Below, piece after piece: positions 43,172-54,131 of a DNA stretch of 64,000 nucleotides. The notes beneath the pieces are model-generated. The model saw only the letters and a program-made list of their open reading frames with translations, made no database searches and was not told where the DNA came from. Source of the stretch: Linanthus parryae (lineage: Eukaryota; Streptophyta; Magnoliopsida; Ericales; Polemoniaceae); contig JALGPY010000012.1 in assembly GCA_023055425.1 (NCBI GenBank), positions 10,537,922-10,601,921 of the forward strand, given 5' to 3'. Made by a program: the position numbers and the translations under genes. Numbering within the stretch: position 1 is the stretch's first letter; each line of letters starts with the position of its first letter.

Positions 43172-45784
43172 ATGTCTCAGGAGGATGATATCAGCAACAG
43201 ATCGCCTTCCACCGAAACCGCCTCGGGAGAGGAGGCCCGCCGTACTCCTACCACTCCCGGCGAGACACCGACGCTAGAGTCCTTGGATGCCACTGTCCAA
43301 AGTCAGGCGAAAGCTCTCAAAGCGCAGTCTGCGCAACTAGAACGGATCTTGGCCGTTCTGGGCACCCTTGCACCAAATCCTTCATCAGCCGCCGCCGTCT
43401 CTCAAGGAGGAGGAGGCCCTACTGCTTCGGGACCGGGAGTGTCAACCACGCCTCCCAACCCCAACCTTCAAACTCCACCGGCGACTGCGCAGCCGCCTTC
43501 GATTCAGGGGTCAACGGCTCAGATGTTGTCTCTCGCTGCTCACACTCCTCAGCCCTCGGCTTTGGCGTCTAACCTTACTCTGCAGTACCCTTTGCCTCCT
43601 CCAACGGCGATCTGGGGCAATGCGAGTAGTCAGTATGTTCCTAATCCTTCGACGGCGTATGTGTCGCCTCCGCCTGCGGCAACCCCTCCTTCGACTACCG
43701 AGGGAAGCATTCCAGAATGCATGACGTCTCTGCAGAAGCGCATGGACACTATTCTGGCGCATCAGTCATTCGCGGATACCATTATCCCGAAATTAGATAA
43801 CGATCCACCCATCCCACGAGAGATCTATCTCATGCCTAACCCAGCGGGGTACAAGGCTCCTAAATGGGACAAGTTCGAGGATGTCAACGGAAACGCTCAT
43901 GAGCATGTCATGCGTTTCATTGATGTCATGGGGCCATACGGAGCCGATCCCAAATTATTAATGCGAGAGTTCCCAAAATCTTTAGGGAACGTAGCGTACA
44001 AGTGGTACCGAACACTGGAAGCTGGATCCGTGAAGACTTGGGACGACATGGTCCAGAAGTTCTACACCAAATTCTTCCAGATGGAAGAAAAAGTGACGAT
44101 GATCCATCTCTCGCGGATGTATCAGAAGCACGAGGAGGACGGGATTACTTTCATCAAGAAATTCAGGGCGAAGTCCTTGGAGTGCAAAGATCCAATGCTC
44201 GAGAGCCGGCTTGTAGAGATATGCCTGCAGTGCATGCGAGACGAATACAAATGTATGCTCATTAATTTGCAAACACCTACGTTTTCAAAGCTAATTGAAT
44301 GCACAAAGAACATCGAGCCTATAGTCGAGAGGCAGAAAAAGAAGAACGCTCCGGAGCGACCTTCGAGCGGCACCACCTACAAGATCGGGAGGTTCAGTTA
44401 CAAGAGGGGACGCGAAGCTGAGGTTAATACAGTTTCACCCCAGAAGCAAGCGAAGGTGGTGAACTTCGATGTACCACCCCTGCCCTGCTCGGTAGAAGAG
44501 GCAAGCGATCTCTGCAGACAGTGGCGCAAGGACGGCGTCCTGCCACCGCTCGAAAAGATACCCTCTAAGGAGATGGTGAGGGACCCTAAGTGGTGCGAGT
44601 ACCACGGCAAGGTCATGCTCCCCACAGCAGAGTGTAAAAAGCTCAGGTTCACGTTCGACCAGAAGATGAAGAACGGCGAGCTGATCGTCAGCGATCGCAG
44701 GAAGGATGTGCGCAACAATCCGCTTCCTGCCCACGCGGAGCAAGATTCAAAAGGCAAGGAGGTTGCTATGATCTCGATTGTCGACTTGGAAGAAGTCGCA
44801 GAGGATGGCCTACCCATCGTCGCAGAAGTCCACAATGACGAGGACTACAGTATGGACACAGAAGACGAACGTGCCGATCGGATGAAGGGGTCGCACGGCT
44901 TTAGTAGATTCTTCGACGAGATGAACTTCTCCGAGAAGTGCCGGACAGACATGAAGAAAGCAATCTTGAGGATAGCGGAGGATTACGAGGAGGATCTCGT
45001 AGTCTCCAACGGGAAAGTCATCAGGGCATCTCGCTCTACAGAAAAGATTATGACCTTTTCTGCCAGCGACAAGAAGACAGATGCGAGCCACCAGAGGCCT
45101 CTGTACGTGACAGCCATTATCAACGGCGTCGAGTTCAAACGAGCATTCGTTGATGGAGGAGCAGCGGTCAACGTCGTTTCGCTACACACATTGAAGCTAG
45201 CAGGGATCCCCGAGCACAAGATCGTTAAGCGTCCATCTCCACTGATGGGATTCGGGAGCGACTCTAGAATGACGATCGGATGGATCCGCCTGGGCGTTCA
45301 GATTGGCAAAATCAAGTGCTCAGCGAAGTTCTATGTCATAGACGCGAACACTACATACCACATGATCATAGGTCGAGCCTGGATTCATCGCTTCGACGCA
45401 GTTCCTTCGACGGCTCACCAGGTTATGAAAGCTATCTGGAATGACAGAATAGTCGAGATACCAGCTTCAACGAATCCATTTAACTTGGATGAAGCACATC
45501 TTAGCGAAGCAGTGTGGTTCACCGAGATGGCGGATGAGCAAACGCCGGGACCATTCAACCCTACTCCTTTGCCTCTGTGGGAGGACATCAAGGACCAATC
45601 ACCCGCGGGAGTGATGGTGACAAGAGAAGATACCAAGGAAAAGCCGCCTACACGCGAAGAGGCGTCGCGTATTGCATACCATCGGAAGAATGTGTATACC
45701 CTGAAGAGAATCGCAAAGCATGACCCCGAGGGCAAGGAGATAGAGAGCTTCTACGCCAATGGGAAGAAATGTTATCGCATATGA
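43172..45784 (+). CDS. Gag-protease polyprotein of the Tat element
   Basis: 870 codons from the first ATG (43172, context caaccATGtc) to TGA. The frame is open upstream only through a GTG. A proline/serine/threonine-rich N-terminus (about 1-200) is followed by the retrotransposon gag domain (about 230-340; KWYRTLEAGSVKTWDDMVQK). A modified knuckle-like CEYHGKVMLPTAEC lies near 475. The protease has AFVDGGAAVNVVS with aspartate 661 (DGG rather than the usual DSG/DTG) and IIGRAWIH further on. It forms particles and processes polyproteins. Pol follows after 12 nt in the same frame. Confidence 0.93.
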   Translation: MSQEDDISNRSPSTETASGEEARRTPTTPGETPTLESLDATVQSQAKALKAQSAQLERILAVLGTLAPNPSSAAAVSQGGGGPTASGPGVSTTPPNPNLQTPPATAQPPSIQGSTAQMLSLAAHTPQPSALASNLTLQYPLPPPTAIWGNASSQYVPNPSTAYVSPPPAATPPSTTEGSIPECMTSLQKRMDTILAHQSFADTIIPKLDNDPPIPREIYLMPNPAGYKAPKWDKFEDVNGNAHEHVMRFIDVMGPYGADPKLLMREFPKSLGNVAYKWYRTLEAGSVKTWDDMVQKFYTKFFQMEEKVTMIHLSRMYQKHEEDGITFIKKFRAKSLECKDPMLESRLVEICLQCMRDEYKCMLINLQTPTFSKLIECTKNIEPIVERQKKKNAPERPSSGTTYKIGRFSYKRGREAEVNTVSPQKQAKVVNFDVPPLPCSVEEASDLCRQWRKDGVLPPLEKIPSKEMVRDPKWCEYHGKVMLPTAECKKLRFTFDQKMKNGELIVSDRRKDVRNNPLPAHAEQDSKGKEVAMISIVDLEEVAEDGLPIVAEVHNDEDYSMDTEDERADRMKGSHGFSRFFDEMNFSEKCRTDMKKAILRIAEDYEEDLVVSNGKVIRASRSTEKIMTFSASDKKTDASHQRPLYVTAIINGVEFKRAFVDGGAAVNVVSLHTLKLAGIPEHKIVKRPSPLMGFGSDSRMTIGWIRLGVQIGKIKCSAKFYVIDANTTYHMIIGRAWIHRFDAVPSTAHQVMKAIWNDRIVEIPASTNPFNLDEAHLSEAVWFTEMADEQTPGPFNPTPLPLWEDIKDQSPAGVMVTREDTKEKPPTREEASRIAYHRKNVYTLKRIAKHDPEGKEIESFYANGKKCYRI
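45782..45784 (+). promoter_or_regulatory. In-frame TGA between gag-protease and pol
   Basis: A single TGA separates two ORFs in the same frame (next in-frame ATG at 45797). The old copy has the same TGA AGG TGC context at 4967-4959. This may control the Gag to Pol ratio by read-through; that is inference. Confidence 0.6.
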
Positions 45785-45796
45785 AGGTGCGCGGGG

Positions 45797-48700
45797 ATGT
45801 CCTCTCACGAGCATGGGGATATCCCTGGGCAAATCAATCAAATCGAGCAAATTGCGCTAACAGAAGAGCCAATGCAGAGCACTCCAGATGAGAAGCTCAA
45901 AGAAGCGCCTGAATGTGTGGAAGATAGGCCCAGACCACAAAAGCAAGAGCTAAAGGAGGTGTTCCTCAGCCCGAACGAGGAAAAGAAAAGGCCAGTCTTT
46001 CTAAGTGCGGACCTCACAAGCAAGGAAGAGCAAGGACTGCTGCAACTCCTAACCGAATACAAGGACGTGTTCGCATGGGAGTATGATGAGATGCCGGGAC
46101 TGGATACAAGCATCACTATGCACCGCTTAGACATCATTCCAGGGTCTAAGCCGGTAAAGCAGAGCACAAGGAGCTTCAGGCCGGAGCTTAATGTGAAAAT
46201 TAAGCAGGAAATTGTCAAACTCCTAGATGCCAAATTCATAGAGCCAAATCATCATCCCACATGGCTGGCAACATCGTGCCGGTGGTAAAGAAGAACGGAC
46301 AGCTCCGCATCTGCGTGGACTTCCGAGATCTCAATCGCTTCTGCCCCAAGGACGATTTTCCACTACCCAACATCGATTTGCTTATCGATTCAACAACGGG
46401 CCATCGCATGTTCAGTTTCATGGACGGCTTCAGCGGATACAACCAGATCAAGATGGACCCTGAGGACGCTCGGAAGACTGCATTCATCACTCCGGTGGGG
46501 GTGTTCAATTACACAGTGATGCCTTTCGGTCTCAAAAACGCGGGTGCAACCTATCAGCGCGCCATGATGGCTCTGTTCCACGACATGATGCATAAAGAAG
46601 TGGAATTCTATGTGGATGACCTGGTGGTTAAATCCAAGCATGAAGCGGATCACCTCGCAGATTTACGCAAGGTGTTCAATAGATGTAGACGCTTTCAACT
46701 AAAGATGAATCCCATGAAATGCGCATTTGGGGTAACATCAGGGAAGTTCTTGGGATGCGTAGTCCATCGCCAAGGAATCGAGCCTGACCCTGCGAAAGTA
46801 TCAGCCATAACCAGCATGACGCCGCCCCATAACCAGAGTGCCTTGAAGACATTTTTAGGAAAGCTATCCTATCTGCGGAGATTCATCCCAGCGATTGCCG
46901 AAATCACATGCTGTTTTAGTACTCTTCTTAAGAAGGACGCCGTGTACAACTGGGCTCCGGAGCACGAAGCTGCATTCGAAAAGTTGAAGGATTTGCTGAC
47001 ATCCTCGAAAATAATGATCGCACCTCAACTAGGATCACCGCTTCTGCTATATCTCACATCAACAAAGAGATCCATAGGAGCACTCTTGGCTCAGGAGTAC
47101 GAAGGCCAGGAAAGGCCTATCTACTACATCTCTCGCATCGTGCAGCCTGCTGAATCGAGGTACACAGACATCGAACGTCATTGCCTTGCTTTGTTCTTTG
47201 TAATAGAGAAATTGAAACACTACTTCGCATCGCATAAAGTAGTAGTGGTCACCAAAAGCGATCCTATACGATATCTGCTAACTCACACCACTCCCGGCGG
47301 GAGATTGGCGAAATGGTACATGACCATTTCTCAATATGATATCACGTGCGTGAGACCGCGAGCGATCAAGTCGCAGGCGGTAGCGGATCTGTTGGCACAA
47401 TTCCCTGACAACAGCCACGAGCCCGTGATCGAAGAAGAGCTCGAAGGACCTGAAATCTATGCAATAGGCGTGCCTTATTGGACGCTCCATTTCGACGGGT
47501 CGTCGACAAGAAAAGGCGGAGGCATTGGGATAGTATTGACTAAGCCGGATGGGGAAGTCATACAGATGTCCGCAAAGCTCGATTTTGCAGTCACCAACAA
47601 CGAGGCAGAATATGAAGCCCTCATAGCGGGGCTGCGCGCAACAAAAGCTTTGGAAGTGAGCAATATTACGGTCATGGGAGACTCCAAGTTGATTGTCAAG
47701 CAAGCCTCGGGCGAATACAGTTTGAAGGAGATTAACCTTCTGTCTTACCGCACCCTAGTACAGAAGCTGGTACAGCAATTCTGCGATGTGAGGTATGAGC
47801 ACAAGCCCCGAGCAGACAACAGGCATGCAGATGCTTTGGCTACCTTGGGATCCAAGGCCAGTATAGACAAATGTCCCGCGAGGATCTCGATCGAAGTGCG
47901 GACATCGTCAGCGTTGGCAGAAGACGCGAGCGACGACGAATATATGGATGACACGGATTGGAGAAAAGCAATCCTACAAGCTATCGCAGAAGGCACAAGC
48001 AGTGAAAGCTGGACGCTCACCAAGGGGTACTGCATACATGATAACACCCTTTACTGCAAGGGTCCTGGCCGAATACTCATGCGATGCGTCTCCGAGCGAG
48101 AGGGACAACTGTTGTTAGAAAAGATTCACCAACACGCTTGCGGAGAAAGCGAGGTGTCAATCTATCGAAAGGCTCAGAGATATGGCATTCATTGGCCAGA
48201 CATGTCAACAGCCGCAGCCCTGATACAAGGGAAGTGCGAGAGTTGCGCACTAATCAAAGATTCTCTCCTCATCGCCCTAACCGATGACGACACAGATTGG
48301 AGGAAGCCACTCTTTGATTTTCTCACCCAAGGCATCGTGCCTGAATCGAGAAAAGAAGCCGAGAAATTGAAGAGGAAAGCATCTCGATATGTGGTACAGG
48401 AAAACCTGCTTTGGCGAAGAGGTCACGAGGGCAACTTGCTGCGATGTCTAGACGGCAGAGAAGCACAAGAAGTCATGGACCTTTCTCATCAGGTGGAACA
48501 CCAAGGAGGTGCGAAACTATGCAGGCAGCTCCTCTCAATTGGATATTTCTGGCCCACGATGGAGGTCGATTGCCGCACCAAAGTACGACGCTGCCAGGAG
48601 TGCCAATTCAAAGGAAACCTAGTGCACGCTCCCGCTGTGGATCTACATGCATTGGGGACGCCATGGCCATTTCACACATGGGCTCTAGACTTCATCGGTC

Positions 48701-49431
48701 CCATCCGACCAATGTCACATGGGAATCACTTTATTCTCACGGCAACTGAGCTATTCACCAAATGGGTGGAAGCAATACCACTGAAGACGGCAAATGCGCT
48801 AGCTGTGGTCAACTTCATCCAGGAAAGCATCATATGCAGGCAGATATGTTCTACCCCTTATTACCCAGAGGGAAATGGACAAGCTGAAGCGACCAACAAA
48901 ACGCTGTTGAGAATTTTGAGCAAGATGGTCGCAGATGACCACAAGAAGTGGGCCGACTCTCTAAGCATAGCTCTGTGGGCCTACCGAACTTCTCCAAGGA
49001 CGCCCACGGGGGCCTCGCCATTCCTACTATGTTATGGGGCCGAATCTGTGGTACCTGCGGAGGTGAGAGTCAATTCGGCAAGGCTAGCCTTCCACGCACT
49101 CTACGAAAATCATAGTGATCACGACTTAGTCTTGCTGGAGGAAAAGCGAGAACAAGCCAAAAGGACCAACAAGCGATATCAAGAAAGGATTGCTCGCGCT
49201 TACAATAAGACGGTCTTGCGAAGAGATTTCGCAGTCGGAGACTTGGTCCTGCGCGCATCTGACCACTGCATGCGAGAAGCGGCTCACCCAAAGTTCGCAG
49301 CCAATTGGGAAGGACCCTTCGAAGTCACAGAAGTCTTCGACAGTGGCTACTGCAGCATACGAAGGTTGCACGGCACAACCTCAACCCCGAGTTCAGTCAA
49401 CATGCGCTGGATAAAGAAGTACTATCCCTGA
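45797..49431 (+). pseudogene. Pol of the Tat element: RT, dual RNase H, integrase (frameshift, deletion)
   Basis: 45797-46288 encodes the pol N-terminus (EYDEMPGLDTSITMHRLDII). A 1-nt deletion near 46270 (ctggcaacatc; the old copy keeps the LAN frame) shifts the rest to the frame of 46261-49431. Then follow reverse transcriptase (YVDD 46609-46620), normal RNase H (YTDIERHCLALFFV), archaeal-type RNase H (HFDGSSTRKGGG, NNEAEYEAL, GDSKLIVKQ, ADALATLG), and two H2C2 zinc modules (47949-48260 and 48286-48605). The integrase core has WALDFIGPI (D near 48688) and NGQAEATNK (E near 48886), but about 30 residues holding the second catalytic aspartate are missing at about 48840. The C-terminus ends SVNMRWIKKYYP. 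Confidence 0.93.
47949..48605 (+). repeat. Duplicated integrase N-terminal module
   Basis: Two diverged copies of a DTDWRK start, a linker and an H2C2 zinc-binding domain: first with LLLEKIHQHACGE and KCESC, second with VMDLSHQVEHQGG and RCQECQ. Most Gypsy integrases have one. Both lie upstream of the catalytic core. Confidence 0.7.
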
Positions 49432-49640
49432 CTCCTCTCATTTCATGCGTTTTATTATAACGTCGCTTAATCTCTTGTATGGTTACGATTTACACAATCT
49501 CCTCTCCCATATGAGAGGATTGTAATCTCATCTCTCCCATATGAGAGCGTTATAATAAAGAAATTCTCCCAAATGAGAAACTTCGTATTTCTAGATGTCA
49601 ATTTTGCTTCATTTTAGTTTGTTATAACTGTTAACAATGG
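49432..49640 (+). other. Pol 3' flank with repeated palindromic words
   Basis: ctctcccatatgagag occurs twice (near 49502 and 49535), with a third diverged form (ctcccaaatgagaaa), each able to form a small stem. No coding sequence. Confidence 0.6.
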
Positions 49641-50345
49641 TTTATCCGCTACAATAGGAACTTATGCAAATGCGATCTTAATTGATCATCTAAGCCTATC
49701 TGTTACGATAGCAGCCTATGCAAATACGATCTTAATTGATCATCTAAGCCTATCTGTTACGATAGCAGCCTATGCAAATACGATCTTAATTGATCATCTA
49801 AGCCTATCTGTTACGATAGCAGCCTATGCAAATACGATCTTAATTGATCATCTAAGCCTATCTGTTACGATAGCAGCCCATGCAAATACGATCTTAATTG
49901 ATCATCTAAGCCTATCTGTTACGATAGCAGCCTATGCAAATGCGATCTTGATTGATCATTCAAGCCTATCTGTTACGATAGCAGCTATGCAAATGCGATC
50001 TTAATTGCTCTTCTAAAGCCTATCTGTTACGATAGCAACTCATGCGAAATGCGATCTTAATTGATCTTCTAAAGCCTATCTGTTACGATAGCAACCCATG
50101 CGAAAAACGGTCTTAATTGATCTTCTAAAAGCCTATCTACTACGATAGCAACTCATGCGAAAAACGATCTTAATTGATCTAGTAAAGCCCATCTGCCACG
50201 ATAGCAACTCGCACGAAGAACGATCTTAAGACTGTCTGCTACGATAGCAATATTGTGAAAATGATCTTAAGTGATCTACAAAAGTCTATCTGATATGATA
50301 GCACGTTCATCAAAGGCCAATCACAAGCCCATCTGTCAAGATGGC
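49641..50345 (+). repeat. 54-bp tandem repeat array in the element's 3' region
   Basis: About 12 units. The first six starts of cctatctgttacgatagc are spaced exactly 54 bp (49695, 49749, 49803, 49857, 49911, 49965), then 54, 56, 57, 56 and more irregular spacings as units decay toward the right. Inside each unit, cgatcttaattgatc is repeated. Known: Tat/Ogre elements often carry tandem repeats here and these can seed satellites. Confidence 0.95.
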
Positions 50346-51780
50346 ACAGCTGCGAAAATATGATCTCGAACGATCTGGTGGAAACATCTGCGAATTCATA
50401 TGGCAGACAACAAATGCGAAACCATTACATAGCATTATGCAAGGCGAAATATGCCGAAACGCATGCGAAGTTGTACTTTGTTGTAAAGAGACAGCAGATA
50501 ACACAAAAGGTTATTTATCATTATGAGTCGAAAAGACTTACAATTTATCTGTCTAGATAGCAGCTTACAAGCGAAAAAGCTCAAATCTAACTACACAGCC
50601 AACATGGCTTACAATACATTCGAAAAGTAGCTGACAAGCCAGCAGAAACACACTGCGGGAATCCTAATTAAGAAAGGATGAACACACCGGTTCTAACACC
50701 GGCTATGCAATACACAGATCTGAGGCCAAAGATCTATAGCAAAAGGGATGCTGCTGAAAAGAGATCAACTCGTCATTTGCTACGTCCCTAGCGGCCAAAC
50801 CTGGGTAACGGTACGTCCAGGACCTCAAGAGGTGACAAAGGCCTCTGTCTGATCAAGATAGGCACCGGAGGAACCTCCTGTTCCGGCATACCCTGCCGTG
50901 CAAAACAGGGGAAGCAGTCATTCCTCTGGTGATGGACTCCTTGTCATGATAGACAAGGGCATTGACAAGCCCCCTGAGTTCAAGAACGAAGAGGCAAGAA
51001 ATCCTCCTCCAGGGATGCTGGAGGAGAATTCCGCCGTTCATTACGAGACGGTAGCACGGTCACTTCGGCGCTGCACCTCACCGGGAGGCGGCCGGAAACA
51101 TGACCTGCAAACATAATACACGAAGAAAATTCTTCGAACACACATGAGATATCATCTCCATCTTCCTTATGATGGTTATAAAGCACAATATTCCTCATAA
51201 AGTGGATCTTGGAAACTATTTCTATAGCACAAAGCGCAAACTCAGGATTCACAACTTGAAGTTGCCATGAATCAACGAAAAACAAGCGTTGAAGCCAGCA
51301 GTCGTAAGGACTCACGGCAAAGCACATTTTTGGGATGAAGAACCCAAATGGCAAAGACAGGGTTTATATAGACCTTGTGAAGACTCTTCAGTTGCCAAAG
51401 ATGAGTCAGCAGAATTTGAAAAGAGGGTAAGGCCAATCACTTACGCCTTGAAAAGCGGTAACGATCAATTACCCTACTAAAGGCTACGACGATTCAGTTG
51501 CGTATCCTAATAAATGACGGATAGTCATGATTCGGATGGACTTCCCAACGAAAGCGTGCTTATCTGCCGAGAAATTAGCGCGAAAATCAAGCAGAGTATC
51601 AATTGCTGATGTCATAATTGGATATGCACAGAGATATCCTATCAAATCCCGGAAAGGGCAAAACGGGCAAGTTGATTCTTGTTGTTAAAAAAAAAAGGGG
51701 GAAGAAACCCTAGCAACATTACATTAATGTTTCAGACATTACATTAATGTTTCAGCTAATTTCCTTGCTATTTTCCAAAT
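50346..51780. other. Untranslated region between tandem array and antisense gene
   Basis: No gene supported. The ORF on the minus strand at 50980-51354 and the plus-strand ORF at 51289-51480 overlap and have no recognisable domain. A 17-bp direct duplication (acattaatgtttcag) is present near 51720-51755. This area would hold the 3' end of the antisense transcript. Confidence 0.5.
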
Positions 51781-54131
51781 TCAAAAAGTCAAAAGCAAAT
51801 TCTTGATCAAGGAGTCATGGGGTGCGAACTGATGGCTCAGCTTCTCTACCTGCTCCACTTCTTGCTTCAATTGCTCGCACTTGGCATTCACCTCATGATA
51901 GAGCTTCGTAGCTTCTTCAGCCTTTTGCTTCTGCTGCTCCACCTTCTGCTTTTCAGCTGCGAGGTTCTGGTGGCCGAGCTGCAAAGTTACGGCTGCGCGA
52001 ATCAGAGTGACTCTTTTCATAAGAAATCTGAAACCCAGTCTGCCTTGCACTTTGGTAAGAAGATTTTCGCACATGCCATAAAGCAATTCGGCGCTCTGGA
52101 CAGAAATGGTCTCGGGCGTGGCGGCAGACAGCTGCTCCAAAAGCCAAATGGCTTCGGTAAGAAACAGCCTCCTATCAAAGGGCCCTATCTCCAGAGATCT
52201 TGCGAACGATCAGGGGTAGGAGAGGCGCATCCGAACTAGCCAGTTCACGTCAGTTTGCTTCAAACCTGAAGCAATGTTAAAGCTAAGTTATGCTATCAAA
52301 CTCGCAAATGCACCATGCGAGATGCGAACAGTGAATCATTACTTACCAGTTCCTTCGAGGATCTCACGAAGAGAAGGAATGCGCATTACTGGAGTCGTTG
52401 AAGACTGCCCTTGCTCCATAGCTCTCCTGTCAGCCGCGAGCTCTAACTCCTCATAGTTAGAAGGAAGAGTGTAGGCCGCACCAGCTGCGACTGCATTCCC
52501 AACCTGCGAGCCCCAAAAGCCCCACGCAGGAATAGGTGCCGCCGACTCAGTCATCGCCGGAGGCGAAGTGACAGCCGAGGTCGCTTGGCGAGGGATATTC
52601 TCAGATGCGGAAGCATCGGCAGTACTTGTCCTTACTTCCTCAGCGCCAGCATGGGCATCTTCATCCATTAGCACAGCACCAGCTTCAGCATCGTCGGAAA
52701 GTTTGATGATGTCCTCGAGAGGCTCACCTGCGTGATCAGTAGCTGCGACGGGCTTCTCAGTATGAGGGCTCAGAATCGGAACATAGGACGCAGAAGACTG
52801 ACTTCTTTGCTCCGGCACGTGTTCCTCAACATTGCCTGCGATACAAAATGCGATGGTATGAGGTAACTCGCATTGAATAATATTTTGCTATCTTTACTTA
52901 AGCCAAGAGCAAGCACCTCCACGCGAAGGTGGGATTGAAGTCTCTTCGTCATACACTAAAGACGTGGAACCATGTCCTATTAGTGTGTCCTCACTAAGCA
53001 AGTCTTTAAAAGGAGCGTGACCTGGGATGCGAATAAACCAGTCATGATTCTGTCTCAAGTTGCTAAGGCCTAGTACATGCGTATCGTTCAAGTGATTACC
53101 TGAAGGTTCTCCGCACTTGTCTACTAGCCAACGGCGAATGTCAGCCTTTGACACGCCATGCTTTAACGCACCCACAATAACATCTCTATAAGTTACTGCG
53201 AGATTGAAGATCTCACCATTATCGCCGCCTGCAATTTCTTCGAAGTCTGCTTGGGCTTGCTCCAGGGCTGCTGCATCCTCTTCTGGAACCTCATCTTCCT
53301 CCTCCGCATGAGGAGTCACTACTTCAGGGAGTACATCTTCCTCGTCAACTGGACGCACTAATTCGTCAACATGCTGCTCTTCGAGGCTCCGCTGTCTCAC
53401 ACGCTCGAGCTCCTCCTCTTCCCGCTGCTTTCTTCTTTCAGCAGCCTCCGCGGCTGTCCTCCTGGACTCAGCAAGAACGTCCTCGCTTATGGGATCGTCT
53501 GGAATGCCAGAATGGGTATCTCTCTTTTGTCTCTTGGCCAAAAGGCCACCAATGGTCTCATTATCATCATCATGTGCGAAGATATGATTGGTTTAAGAAA
53601 AGAAGTGCAAAGGAGTTACGATAATGGGAAAGAAAATGCGACGGAAGTACCTCCTGATTCTTCCTCATGCATCACAACTGTTCTTTCTTCTTCTTCTTCA
53701 TCACTCTCTCTGGGCTCCTGCCTCTCTCCTTCTTCCTCTTGGTTGAATGGAACGAAAGTCTCAACTGCGAGTTCTTTCCGCACTTTGCTGGGCATGCGAC
53801 CCTTGCCTTTATCCTTGACAGAAAGGGACCTCGCCGGAGGGGAAGTTGGAGCACTTCTAGGGGAAGAAATTGTAATTCCCTTTGGCCTGGGTCTCTTCAC
53901 TCTCGGCGCCGCAGTCGCTGGAGGGGACGGATCATCTCCGGGAGGAGACGAGGCTGGAGCATTGTCTATCAGCGAGTCAGCAAAAGCATTCATGACTGCG
54001 CGAATCTTGGTTTCGACCTCAGGGTCCATCCTCCATGCTAGCAGAAACGGCTGCTTTTGTCTTCTGGTGGCAACAAGAGTGTTAACTAATGACTTGGAGC
54101 GATCACCAGATGCGAATCTTCGCACATGACA
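51781..54131 (-). CDS. Exons 2-5 of the antisense gene: proline-rich, acidic and coiled-coil regions
   Basis: Exon 2 continues the mobile-domain reading (RRFASGDRSKSLVNTLVATR) into a proline/serine basic stretch (PRVKRPRPKG) and an acidic run. Exon 3 has a charged helix (RRKQREEEELERVRQRSLEE) and a domain-like block with IRRWLVDKCGEPSGNHLNDT. Exon 4 is acidic and alanine-rich. Exon 5 has LKQTDVNWLVRMRLSYP, then the TGA, then an EIGPFDRRLFLTEAIWLLEQ block and a coiled coil (LAAEKQKVEQQKQKAEEATK). The blocks beyond the mobile domain were not recognised as known domains. Confidence 0.75.

Noticed and set aside
43368..44376. Overlapping long ORFs in other frames of gag
   Set aside because: Shadow frames of the GC-richer gag coding sequence.
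49641..50345. CRISPR array
   Set aside because: Units are contiguous with no unique spacers, and it lies inside a plant retrotransposon.
51289..51480. Plus-strand ORF between the tandem array and the antisense gene
   Set aside because: Short, overlaps an opposite ORF, no domain, no support.
52894..53541. Separate gene starting at the ATG at 53541
   Set aside because: An acceptor at 53499-53500 joins exon 2 to this frame downstream of that ATG, and the other four pieces fit the same splice pattern, so it is an exon.
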